Of a stretch of DNA of 64,000 bases, positions 36,330 through 47,371 are shown in pieces; the first letter of the stretch is position 1, and each line of letters begins with the position of its first letter. Below the pieces are notes generated by a model. It did not search any database, was not told the origin of the DNA, and was given only the letters and a program-made list of their open reading frames with translations. Position numbers and translations under genes: made by a program. Origin of the DNA: Glossina fuscipes (taxonomy: Eukaryota > Arthropoda > Insecta > Diptera > Glossinidae). The stretch spans positions 3,521,645-3,585,644 of the forward strand of contig NW_023998454.1 of NCBI RefSeq assembly GCF_014805625.2, read 5' to 3'.

Positions 36330-38685
36330 CTTTATTATACCGGTGGATTCAGAATCATCTTCTAAATCGATCTGGGTCCGTCTGACCGTCTGACGTCTGC
36401 CCCCGTTAAAGCTGTGTTCAAACTACAGGTCGCAATTTTTGAGATATTTTGATGAAATTTAGTAAACTCATGTGTTTTGACCCAAGGACGAAAATGCTTT
36501 GGTTCGGTTTATTTTTTCGGCCACTCCCCACATAATGCCTTTTTTGAAAACTCGTAATTTAAGCTAAAAAAATTAACTGCATGAAATTTGGAGCATCTCG
36601 ACCTATTTTTTGGATTTTAGCCTATTTATATTCACGAAAATTGATCCTTTGTATGCAGGGAATCCTGAATTTTAATATGTTATCATGAAATTTACTTCGT
36701 ATTAGTAATCTTAGATAAAAAAATTCATTGCATGAAATTTGGACCACCCGCGCCTATTTTTAGACCCTACTCTATAAAAGAATTTTTACGAACATTTTTT
36801 TTTTTGCTGTTTAGGGCAGCAACATTTAAATTTTAACATGTTATGATGCAAGTTGATCCATAAAAGTAATTTTGATATAAAAAGTAGTTACGCTGAGTTT
36901 TGAATACGCACCACAATTTTTCAACCTTTCGAGCACAAGCATCCTCACGGAAAGTAAACTTTTATTTGCAAAGAGGTATAATTTTTAATATACAGTCCTA
37001 TAATAGTAACTTCCTATAAAAAGAGGGTGTAAGTTTTGTGTTTTATGGCAAAAATAGGAATTGTGTTAGACAATCCTATTTTGGGGTATTTATAAATCGG
37101 CCTAGCAGGATTTGTGGTTCTCATGAATCATTTGATCGTCATTTACTTCAATACAACGATACTGTTTATTGTAATCGTAGACTATCTGATCTTTGCAGTT
37201 GTAAATCGCTGCTCACCTTTTAGTTTAGTTGAGGATTCGTATCATGCAGCAATTCGCATTTATATCGAACTTCCTCAAATAAAGATTATAAATGTAATGA
37301 AGACAATATTTTACTGCTTAAATGTCTTCATCAAAGAACAGGCGTAGATAGTCGAAATTTGGTAGAGTTCATTTTTGTATGAAATAACTATTATGGGTCA
37401 ATTTTCATCACCGCATATTAAAACTTGGATTTTTCTGCTCTACAAAGGATCAATTTTCTTGAAATACCTTATTAGGGTAGGGTCCAAAAAATAAGTTGAG
37501 ATGGTCCAAATTGCTGTGGTACAGTAAATTTTTTTATATTAAATTACTATTATGATATAATTTTCATCATGACGTATTGAAAATTATACTTTTTTGTCGT
37601 ATAAACTTAAGTATTCATTATATGAGAGGGGCTTCAAAAATTGCAAAGAGCAAAGAGTTTTGAGGTTTCAATATCACCAGAGAACTCGGAGCCTTTGAAA
37701 GTAACCTGCGAGGGTTATATGGAGACTTTTCTTTTGGAGTTAACAAACTTATAAAAATATTTAGGCAGTAAAGCCTGGAGTAGTAAGCAATGACGATTTT
37801 ACCAACTGACGGTGTCTGCAATAATATTGGTGGTTGAGGTAATTTATGACTTGGAGCAGAGTAGGCGAAATAGCCGTAAGCAGAAGCTCCTTTCATAAAC
37901 TTTTTTAAGAAGTTTATTTTTCTAATTATACCCAACGCCACTTGTGGTACAGCGCATATTACCTTAGTGCGAACGTATGTAACACGCAGAAGAACTTAAG
38001 ATAAACCAATCTTTTTTTCTGAAGTAATCTAAGCCTGTCTATCCCTCTGATGTCTGTCCATGTAAATTGATTCTCAAGGTACAGTTCGCAATTTTTGCGA
38101 TATTTTGACGAAATTTGGTACAGTGATGTGGTGCAAGCACGAACGCAATTCAAAATGGTTCGGATTGGTTCACCTTTTCGGCCTCTTCCCAATCCTGAAA
38201 AGTCGTTTTTTGGAAAAACATTTTAATTTTCAAAATGTCTCGGCGAAAGTGGCTAAGTATTTCGGCATTCTAAATTGGTATCAAAGCTTTGGACCGGCTG
38301 GATCAATTTTTGAGCCCCCTTTTATTTAGCGAAAACTGAAATTCATACGACAAAAAGATATCATTTTCAATGCTTCACGATGAAAACTATGTCATAGAAG
38401 AAACTTGACATAAAAAAATTAACTCTGCCACATGTGAACCATCTCGGCCTATTTTTTCGAACTAACCCTAACAACGATTTTCACGGAAATTGACATTTTG
38501 TAAAGCATTTCTGCCCCAAGTTGCAATATGTGGTGATGAAAATTGACCCTTAAAAGTAATTTCATACAAAAATGAACTCGACAAAATTTAGACGTCTACG
38601 CTTATTTTTGGATCCTTCCCTATCTAAACTAATTTTGATGTTCTATAAAAAAAATGAGAGCTGTGTTAAACAATGTGGTGGAGAG
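36330..38685. repeat. Cluster of mini-me-like repeats in opposing orientation
   Basis: Starts with a GTCY-like block (GGGTCCGTCTGACCGTCTGA, 36375-36394), then recurring units built from GCATGAAATTTGGA, CTCGACCTATTTTTTGGA and ATGTTATCATGAAA. At 37480-37530 the same phrase appears reversed (GGTCCAAAAAATAAGTTGAG). From 37960 to 38680 it is forward again (ACCATCTCGGCCTATTTTTT, about 38439). A non-LTR fragment sits in the centre (37620-37945). The whole looks like repeated insertion of one family into itself. Confidence 0.55.
37620..37945 (-). pseudogene. Non-LTR ORF2 linker fragment
   Basis: The minus-strand frame reads IRKINFLKKFMKGASAYGYF then AYSAPSHKL, matching NRKNKLFKKFSKSGSSFDYF and AYSVARHKF of the 47-kb element. 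Further on, the nucleotide stretch TTTGTTAACTCCAAAAGAAA matches 47830-47849 with one change. Frameshifts are present. It is a small piece of the same family in opposite orientation. Confidence 0.75.
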
Positions 38686-38689
38686 TGTT

Positions 38690-38823
38690 TAATGGTCGAC
38701 CTTGCCCGACTATAATGTTGTTTTATTATTTTTTGTTTCTTGTAGTTATATTGTTTTGTGGTTTACATGCGCCTAATGACTTGGCCTGTAATGGAATTTA
38801 TTTAATAAATAAACAAATAAAAT
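38690..38823 (+). repeat. Possible 3' end of a non-LTR element
   Basis: Ends in AATAAATAAACAAATAAAAT, resembling the (AATA)n tail after GTGGAATAAATAAATAAA in the 47-kb element. The rest of this stretch has no clear match, so this is tentative. Confidence 0.35.
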
Positions 38824-39660
38824 AAATAGAGCATACATAAAGTAACTCTGTTCGCAATATTTTTATCTAGGACCGTTGTAAAACACGGGTATAACGAGTT
38901 AGGAGCGTAGGATTTTGTCAGAATTTGATTTAGGATTTGGTAACATGAGGTTTTGTCACAAGGGTGCGGAATATATTTATGAAAGATATTGAATACATCT
39001 AAAGGTGTGTGCACGATTTTTTGTAATAAGGGAAGAGATACGATCTTCGCCACGGATTTTGACTGTAAGAGAAGTTCCGACTGAGTATTGCTCAAATGTA
39101 AACAGACTTTTCTCTATTTCACGTAACATAGGTAAGTAAGATTAAGTTTGCAGGACTTTTCTTGAGATTGGTGGAGGTTGGAAGCTTCGGACGCAAGTGA
39201 TCGTCTTTGACAAAAGGCATTGAGTATGTCAATTATATTTGTAATATTTACTTTTTTAGGACTATTGATATTGAGGCATGGAATGTTGAGAATTTGAATT
39301 AACTCCACAAAGTTGTCTAGTTCTCGAAATTTACCAGACAGCTGCGATAGCCGAAAGAGTTGATGCTTCAAGTGATCTTTTCAAGACATTTTTGCTTACT
39401 AGTATTAATTTTTTTTTAAATTGAGCTTGAGAGTTCTTGTCAGTAAGTCAATTTTCATTTGTCCTATTAAATTAAATAGCCTTTGAGTTCTTCTATTCCG
39501 AGTTAGTCCTAAATCCGTATTTCACCAAGGAATTCGATATGACTTAAGAGTGAAGTGAACAGAGATTGCTTTACTCTCTCTTTGGTGTGTAATTGCAGCA
39601 ATATTTATTGCTTCTTTGTTGATGTTAGTACTAACCAGTAAAGTGTTATTAAAACAAAGA
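38824..39660 (-). pseudogene. Decayed non-LTR ORF2 linker, I/Jockey type
   Basis: On the minus strand, INKEAINIAAITHQRESKAI (39630-39560) and KSYRIPW-stop-NTDLGLTRNRRT (39545-39480) match the segment before RT that normally reads VPWWNxxL and is followed by basic residues. In the I-clade element above it reads MVPWWNKPLSFLRKNK. Here the second Trp of PWW is a stop. The following frames (39371-39114 and 39095-38802) are open, and the first has a linker-like INSPKKVNITNIIDIL. No RT core is visible. Confidence 0.55.
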
Positions 39661-39906
39661 AATTAGTCAGAAAAAAAGAGTCTTGGTCTTAGGTGTGTTA
39701 TATTTATAAGTATATAGATTGCTCTTAAAATACATAGAAATGCTCGCTATCGTCTACATTCTTGATAGTAGACTAAGGTTGATGGAGTACTAAGATAAAT
39801 GAGCAAAAATTATATAAATAGGAGTGAAAGTATTATGACCACTTAAGCGAGCGGAGGGCCGGTCGTTATAAACGCTGTAGTCAGACTGGGGTAGGTATAG
39901 TAATGT

Positions 39907-41929
39907 ATGATTGTATTTATTGGGGATTTATTAACAAATCCTTTTATTTCTCTCGAAGGGACGCCCTCTGAATCATCAGAGTTCAACATGAACCCATCAT
40001 TAGTAACACGTCATGCCTCGGACCAAACCGTTTCCACAGATAGTCCGAAAGTTTTAATAAATGACCAGTCCGAGCAAATTCAATTAGATAATCATTTTTT
40101 GCATAGTACGTCCGAGAACTTGCCTCATAGAATTCTCAAATCTATGTCTCATATCCCAAAGCTTGAATACAATAAAATTGAAGCCAAAATTATGAATGAA
40201 ACTTTGTCCGTTCCTTTAATTCAAAAAACACCTAAACGGTCTATCATTCGATTACTTCGCTTTTGGAAATTTGCTTTAAATAATAGGAAGATATTCTGTT
40301 CCGCAGTCCTTTCTTATGTTAGTCAGAATGATATACGGCCATTTGTTTTTGTTCAGTCGTTTGATAAAAATGTGTTAGATCTGCTTGGTACCAGTAGATC
40401 TGTTTCATGTTTTGCTTTTGATTATGCTAAAAGTTCTCGTCAAGAAAATAAATACCCATGAAGAAAGTTTGCTGTACCCTTGAAGACGGCTGACGGTAGG
40501 AAATATGCTGCAGTAGGTTGTATGACCACCGATGTGACCTTTCGGGGTGAACCTAAACTTACTCTTCGAAAAAACTTGAATTTAGAAATTGATTTCGTTT
40601 GCACCTTTCGTCATTTAGCAGGTGCGTTTTGACAAGAAGTAAAATGAAACTTTCATACCAGTGAGAAGCTTATGAAGCTAATGGAGCAGTTATGGGTAGG
40701 TTTTGGCGACAGAATAATTCATTGCGGTTAAAACGAAATTTTTAAGTTTTTGGATATATCAATCTTTTTGTTGCTACTGCATTAAAATGGCGATATTAAT
40801 ATCAATCATTAGTTAAATAATTTTATTGTATTATAATCTGTATTAAATTGGTCATATTCACCACGGTTTGATAAGTTAATTGTTGATAAGTTAATTAGCG
40901 GAACTTGCTAAAAAATTCTTTCCTTATTGAATTTTAGCAGTTTGTTAAATTTAGAGTTAGTTTCTATCAATTATACAATCAATTTGGCTTAACATGAAAT
41001 TCATTTTCTTATATTAAATTATTATAATGAATTTAAAAAAAGTGTGTTTTGTTGGGTATTGACTAGCAAGGTTAGTATGCAGTCTATGCATTTACGAACA
41101 CAAAAATTTATAAAAGTTCTATAGGGCGATTTTCGTCATCGGCCCCTCCATTTTTCGACGAGCTAGCCCGATTTATTTGCTCGAGCCCTCAAGGTATGCT
41201 ACATTTTGATGAGCACCTTGAAACACTGTCTGAAATTACCAAGCAAGAAAAACCAACTTAACTATTAACGTTGAAAAGAATAAAACAAGTGAAATACCTG
41301 AGAAATATCGTAGGTAATGGCAGCATTCAAACAAAACCTGACAAACTGAGGCTATTCGAAGCTATCCTTTGCGGAAATCTATTCGCCCGTTACTAGGTGT
41401 TTGTGGTTGGCACCGTCGTTTTGTGCATAATTTCACATCCTTGTGCACGCTTCTGACTGATATGTTAAAGAAAAAGAAAACTTTTGAAATTGTGAGAGAA
41501 AGCAAAACTCTCTTTTGAAAATTTGAAAGAAAAATTATGTTCTGGTTCGCTATTACCATTTTCTGCATAGTGAGACGCAAGTCAGTTCGGAGTTGTGGCT
41601 GTAGTAGCTCAAAACAACGAAAATAGAGAAGAAGTCCCAATCGCTTAATTGCCTCATAAGCTTAATAGTACTCAAAGAAATTATTCGGTTTCTCTAATGG
41701 GTTCCTTCAAATATTATACCTGTTTTAATCAAACGTGCTCATGACCGTCTATTGAGTGCTCATGGAGGCATAGCCAAAACCGTTGTTCGATTAAAACTTC
41801 TTTTCTCAGATTTTGTTTCTATCTGTGGTGTCTGTATGCCGACGAAAGTAATGAACCAACTTTTAAGACCATCTATGGGTCAACTAACAATCTCTGTTAA
41901 ACATTTTCGAAGACTTGTAACAATATATG
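39907..41929 (+). pseudogene. Ty3/Gypsy pol relic, part 1 (protease, RT end, integrase start)
   Basis: The open frame 39907-40458 ends with a retroviral-type protease block, DIRPFVFVQSFDKNVLDLLG then TSRSVSC. The active-site DTGAS is replaced by GTSRS. VTFRGEPK and NLNLEIDF follow in the next region. The RT core is mostly deleted. The C-terminal RT resumes as FDEHLETLSEITKQEK (41207-41255), then SIRPLLGVCGWHRRFVHNF (41378-41434) and LTDMLKKKKTFE. RNase H is deleted. The integrase zinc-binding domain (about 41715-41915) reads LIKRAHDRLLSAHGGIAKTV and CGVCMPTKVMNQLLRPSMG. A dead LTR retrotransposon with large internal losses. Confidence 0.8.
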
Positions 41930-43354
41930 CGTATGGGCGTCTATCGGACTTATTTTTATGTAGTAATCAAGTTGGATGCCCCAGTTGTGGGACCAACATA
42001 CACCACTTTTAATTAACCCATGTAGTAGCAAGTCTATGTCCTATTATTTTAAATAAAGTTCAGGCCAATGTTACAGTCCCACTGAAAGAGGAAGCTGTGT
42101 GAGTCTTGCGGTGTGTGATCTAGCGAGTTCGTGAGATGTGGAAGGGTGTCTTTAGTTTTACTCACGGACGCTCCTAGGACGATTACACCAAATAAATTGC
42201 ACGTACTCGCCCCTTATTTAATTACCCAAACGGATATCACATTTATTTAACTAAGTGAACGGATACCTGGCTCCTGAATCTATCTTACACCACCCTGCCT
42301 ACGGTCTCCCTTCGACCCATCAAGAATTGCATTGGGAGATCTCTAATCTACTTTCCTTTCATTATAGCAAAAAAACTAGAGCATTGTTATATTTTTTTAT
42401 GTTAACATACAATAATTAACCAAATTTATTAAATAATATAACGAAATTGAATCCTTCTTTCTTCTCACCACCAAAAAAATTTAGCGGAATTGTAGCTTAC
42501 TGAGCGTTCAGGTATTGTGATGGTAGTTATATAATATAAACATAACAACAATAGAAAACTTAAGTATATAACAGTTTATGATTATCATATCAGTTTACCG
42601 TCGCTGCGAGTGGTGATGCTGCTTTCATTAAAGTCATCAAGTTACAAGATCCACGCCAGTATCACCGATGTTCATGCGGTTGAAATACCAAAAACCGTGA
42701 TCATGCATAAGATAATTTTATTGCAGCACAACAGCTTATTGGAATGCAAATTTTAGTTCGTTTACTATTTCATATGTTCGCTGTACCTATCCTTGGCCAA
42801 AATTATGAAGTTATTTCATTGTAGCTTTACTATATATAAGCTTTAATAAACATTGCCTTTTAACGCTAATTTTAAATAGAGGTTCTTATGAGGAAAGTCT
42901 TTTGTAGACATTAAAATTCGTGCGTAGATATGTTTTTTAAAATTTTTTTTTTTTCGCTCTCTCTTTCTTGTTCTTATTATTCTTATTTTCAAAATAAATT
43001 TACATTCAACTGTCGTTCCTTCTTTTTTTTCTTAAGTACGGATTATTTTCGTTCACGGTAAATTTCGAAAATCATTACTTTAATGTTATATAAATTCCGT
43101 CGAAAATCTCAATTTTTTTAGCTAAATGTCTAGGCTTTGTTTTTTTTTGGACTCTGCTTTTTGCTTTTTTTTCGACACCAAAACTTTTTTATCGTTCATC
43201 GCCCCTTGCGAAAATCAAGATAAAAATGACGTCAAAACATCTCACGCCTTTCAGCTCTTTCTCCCGCGAGAGCTTAACAATCTTATCAATCCATGGTTGC
43301 AGTCTTTTAGAAAAAAAGAAATGACACAACATTGCTAAGCTTAAACGTCATATT
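41930..43354. mobile_element. Foreign insertion splitting the Gypsy integrase
   Basis: The integrase reads up to FRRLVTIYAYG at about 41938, and its core resumes at 43360 with LYSDLLGLYPKSPSG. About 1.4 kb therefore separates adjacent parts of one domain. The inserted DNA is AT-rich, with GC-richer sequence at 42060-42370, T-runs near 42945 and 43025, and no recognisable protein. The GC-richer part could be a solo LTR, but I could not define ends or a target-site duplication. Confidence 0.55.
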
Positions 43355-44095
43355 ACAGATTATATTCTGATTTATTAGGCCTCTATCCTAAATCACCTTC
43401 TGGTAACATTGGTATTATAATCGTTCTCGATCATTTCTCTAAGTTTCATTTTCTCCAACCTATCAGAGAGCTTAATGCTCAAAATGTAGCTGGTTTTCTT
43501 GAAAACCGTGCGTTCCATATGTATGGCGTACCGGAATCAATTACGACTGAAAAGAGCGTGCAATTTAAATTATCTATGTCAAGTCCTTATTAGAGAACTA
43601 TGGTATTCACCATAACTTTACTGCCTTTTATTCTCCGCAAGTTAATGCTAGTGATATAGTAAATCGATACGCTTTAAATGCTATGAGAGCATATACTAAA
43701 CCCTCTTAACGAGACCGGGATGAAAACTTATCAGTCATTAGTTGTGCCCTGAGAAGTGCTGTTCACGCATTCACATGTTATTCACTGCATTATGTTTTGT
43801 TTAGACAAAACATGCTAACTAACTGCAAATCATATGCGCCATTTCGAAGTCGCGATCTTTCGAAACAAGTTCACATTGGACAAACGGTATTTAAAAAAAA
43901 CTTCACCCAAAGTCGTATGGTGCATCCCTATAATAGAAAACTGACTAACCAATTCTAAAAAGCCGTAGTCGTAGCTATGCATGGTTTAAACTACTACGGG
44001 CTTAAAGATCTAGAAGGCAGAAAGGTAGGAGTATTTCATTCCAAAGATTTGCGCGTACGATCACCTCAACATTATTTAATTGCCTCCAGTTGTTG
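43355..44095 (+). pseudogene. Ty3/Gypsy integrase core and C-terminus, part 2
   Basis: LYSDLLGLYPKSPSGNIGII, then IVLDHFSKFHFLQPIRELNA and VPESITTEKSVQF (about 43360-43570) are the first two catalytic blocks of the D,D-35-E core. The second Asp, normally in SDNGxQF, has become Glu and Lys (TEKSVQF). Further on, SPQVNAS appears in another frame. Near 43995-44045, YYGLKDLEGRKVGVFHSKDL is the usual integrase C-terminal phrase. Multiple frameshifts. No envelope-like sequence is recognisable downstream. Confidence 0.8.
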
Positions 44096-46479
44096 ATGCT
44101 CTCGGTCACACTCGCGCAAAACACCTGCTTGGCAATATGTGGCTTTGTTTTAAGAATTTGTTTTTGGGCAAAGAATGCAACCATGATTGCTAACTTCGTG
44201 CACTAGCTAGAGTTTGACAGCGGGAGGTGGTTTTTTGGGTGTTTGGTTTAGCAGATTGTTCGCTAGAGGAGATGGAGGAGGCAAAGAATCGCTCCAAAAT
44301 CTCACGAACTAACTAGCACAGCAAAGGTACGTACACGGGTCTCATGTGCCTCCAATCCTCCTAAAGTAGCACTTCCGAGTTCCACTAACATTCAATGCAG
44401 TTAATAGTTCTCTATAGACAAACAGGAAGGGTGTAGGTCGCAACGTTACGGAGTTTTGTTCACAGGGCCACCAGAGGACTGACGCCAACTTCTGCACCCT
44501 CCCGTAAATATGTAAGATGTAAATATGGCACCTAACCTACGAAAGGGGGTCTGCGATGAAATAAAATATTAGAATATGTTATAATATTGTTTATTCAACT
44601 GAACTCTTACAACTCTCTCTTAACTCTTAAAACAAAGTTTTCAAAGTCTTTGTTGTTGTGTGTAGATTGCGCTATATAGAATTGTGAATAAGTATGGTGG
44701 TTCAGCGAGAGGATTTACGATGAGCGCAAGTGTTGTGCAATTTGCAATTAATAAAAAAGGGAACCTCAAAGTTCGAGCGTAAATGGGTTTCTTGAAGACA
44801 GAGAATGGGAAGATAGGGAAACACATTTGACTATAGGTAATAATTCCTTGTAATTCCTGATACATCCTCTAATGCTCCGCACTATAATTCTTACATATCA
44901 CTCTCCTATTCACTCTTTATTGTGTAGTAAATTAGTGAGAGAAAGCCTGAGTCCCTTTCTTTCAACTTTTTAAATAATTCTTCAGATTTCCAAACCGATG
45001 TATTTTTATGGAGAATTGCTATTCGTTTTGGTTCCCTGGCTTTAAAAGATGTATGGGTAAGAGCGTTAATTTGAAGTTCATAATTGACGATGTCTCTTAA
45101 AAAGGAAGATTTGTCTCTTGTTTTAGAGTTTATCGATTTGCTGTGGTTTATAGTGGCTATGGATTTAACGAATGATGCCTACATTGATTGGATCTTATGC
45201 TTTATGTTGCCATAACCGGCTGTTGTAATTTTTCTGTCAATTTTTTTAAAGAAATAACAGCTTGTATGCCCTTTACGTTCAAGACAATAAGGCATGCTGT
45301 CGGTAAAGAAGCGTGATTCGCGTTCAGAAGTCTTTGGTTTACCATAAATCTTGGTATTTTTGATATGTGATGTCCAAAACGAAGACAGCGAAGACGATCT
45401 TAACGGCAAGAGGATATGAGGGGCCGAGTTTCATATCCAATATTAACAATTTGCGACGAACTGATAACCGAAAATTTTAAGAATCACTGAACCAGCTTGC
45501 TGCAGCTTATCGTTTCCTTTTCTTTTAGTTTTCTTAACAAAACCAGGTCTCTGAATAGAAATTCTCTCGGAAATTCGCCCGTTTTGAAGTGCGGCTAATT
45601 TCTATTTCTATAAAAGGAGACATCCTTGTTAACTATATTAACATAGAAGCTTAAGTAAAATTTCTTTTTTTCACAAAACGAATGTCATCTTTTATTTTTT
45701 TGCACAGTTTCAGTTCACCACATTCGCTATCATTGATTTTTTTAATTAAGAAGGGGGAGATGTTGCATAAATTTTCTACCGAGTCGACCATTTTTGTTGC
45801 TTTGTACCATCAACGTGGAATGTAATTAGTTAATAGTTTACATGAATTTATAACAAAGAGTGATTTTCTTAGTATTACTGTTGTCCCATTTTAATTGAAG
45901 TTAATGCACAACCGCATTTTTTTTATAGGAGCGCCTTGCATAATTTTTCCTTTATTTTTAAATCGATGAGTATCTTAGTATACCTTCAGTTTATGTTAAA
46001 GCCACTTATGTAAAAGCAATGTTATACAAAAATTATTTTCGCTATTTACTATTTGCGTATGAAAAAGATTTGAAAAAAAAATTTTTTTAAACCCAGAATC
46101 ACAATACAAAACACACCACATTTTTCGAATTATCTTTCACATTGTTATATTTAAAAATTCTTTCTATGGTATTTTTGATATAAAAATGTGCATGAAAAAT
46201 TAAATTTACTTTTTACAGCAAAATACATATATACGGTCTACCAAATAATTGTATGTACAAATACAGTTTTATTTATTCCATCCAAAAATTAATGGTAAAT
46301 TATTTTTGGGTTTACAATATATTTTTATGTATGTACAATTCGCGTCTATCAGATACTTTCTTCTTCTTTCGCCTTTACACATTACCTTAAATTGTTGGAG
46401 TACATTCGTATTTCTGTCGTTAAAAAGTTGATATTTCAATTTTTATTTTGTGTTTTTTATTTTGTTGTAGACAAGTAAG
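44096..46479. other. Mostly unrecognised; possible Gag remnant at 45179-45540 on the minus strand
   Basis: On the minus strand, 45409-45179 is open and contains YCLERKGHTSCYFFKK, which resembles a damaged CCHC zinc knuckle, preceded by frames rich in basic residues. This could be a Gag fragment of another LTR element, but the first Cys and spacing are not right. The rest is AT-rich. The GC-richer stretch at 44220-44540 may be part of an LTR. No ends were found. Confidence 0.3.
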
Positions 46480-47190
46480 TAGGATTGCCATTAGCAGTAG
46501 TAGTTTTGCCATTAATTGAAAATGCCACGTGATTAGCTAGTTGAACATGACAACACAGCATTTGCGCAGTGGTCGTATGCGAACCGTAGATCAGAGGACG
46601 AAGCGACAGTTAGCAACTAATAGAGATAGCAGTTGCAGGCAAGCAAAAGTAGAATAAGGTCTAAATATAGCGACATCGTCTGCGACAAAATACAAATTAC
46701 GGGAGGAAGAGTTTCACAATAGTATATTTGGTGATGAGAAGAAGTTAATTTTAACGGACCTGATAATCACCACGGATGCCAAAGCTACAAGCTACGACTA
46801 CAAGCGAAACCATGGCATGGTAAGGGCTACATTTGGAGCACGAGGAGAGTCGAAAATGTGATCTGTACCCAGCACAATGAAAGCGGCGGCATATGCTGAC
46901 TGCTAAAAAAAAAATTTCATAAGCTATGCTGGAGAGTTATATGACGGTAATTGGACGCTTCAACAAAACAACAGTCCCAGCCATGTCGCGCGGCGTACAA
47001 AAGACTTTTTTCAATCATCCAATATACGATTACTAGAGTGAACTCTCATGAGTCCCGACACAAATCCGATTGAGGACTTCTGAAGAATGCTTTCCGCCAA
47101 GGTATTGTCAAAGTCTATTCTTCACTTTAGGAACTTACAATTGAAATGGAGACGATTGATGTGACCCCTATGAGATAATCAATTCCTTAT
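46480..47190 (+). pseudogene. Tc1/mariner transposase relic
   Basis: Plus-strand pieces in order: an FGDEKKL block (46728-46748) like the first catalytic Asp segment (FSDEKxF), GPDNHHGCQSYKLRLQAKPW in the next frame, then WTLQQNNSPSHVARRTKDFF (46952-47012). The last corresponds to the QQDNAPxH segment with its catalytic Asp changed to Asn. It is followed by FQSSNIRLLE-stop-TLMSPDTNPIEDF (47008-47083), the SPDLNPIE block. Stop codons sit where Trp codons are expected (TGG to TGA twice). The DNA-binding domain is not clear and no terminal inverted repeats were found. Confidence 0.8.
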
Positions 47191-47371
47191 TCAGAGTAAC
47201 ATAATGCCAAATTAATTACCTAGTACTTTACAATGGAAATACTAATAATATAACAATAATAATACTAATTTGTCACATACAATTATTTTCTATTAAGTAC
47301 GTATGGAATTTGTTTTTTTTTTTTTGTTTTTTATATAAGATAAATTAAGAATATGTAATTTTTATATTTTA

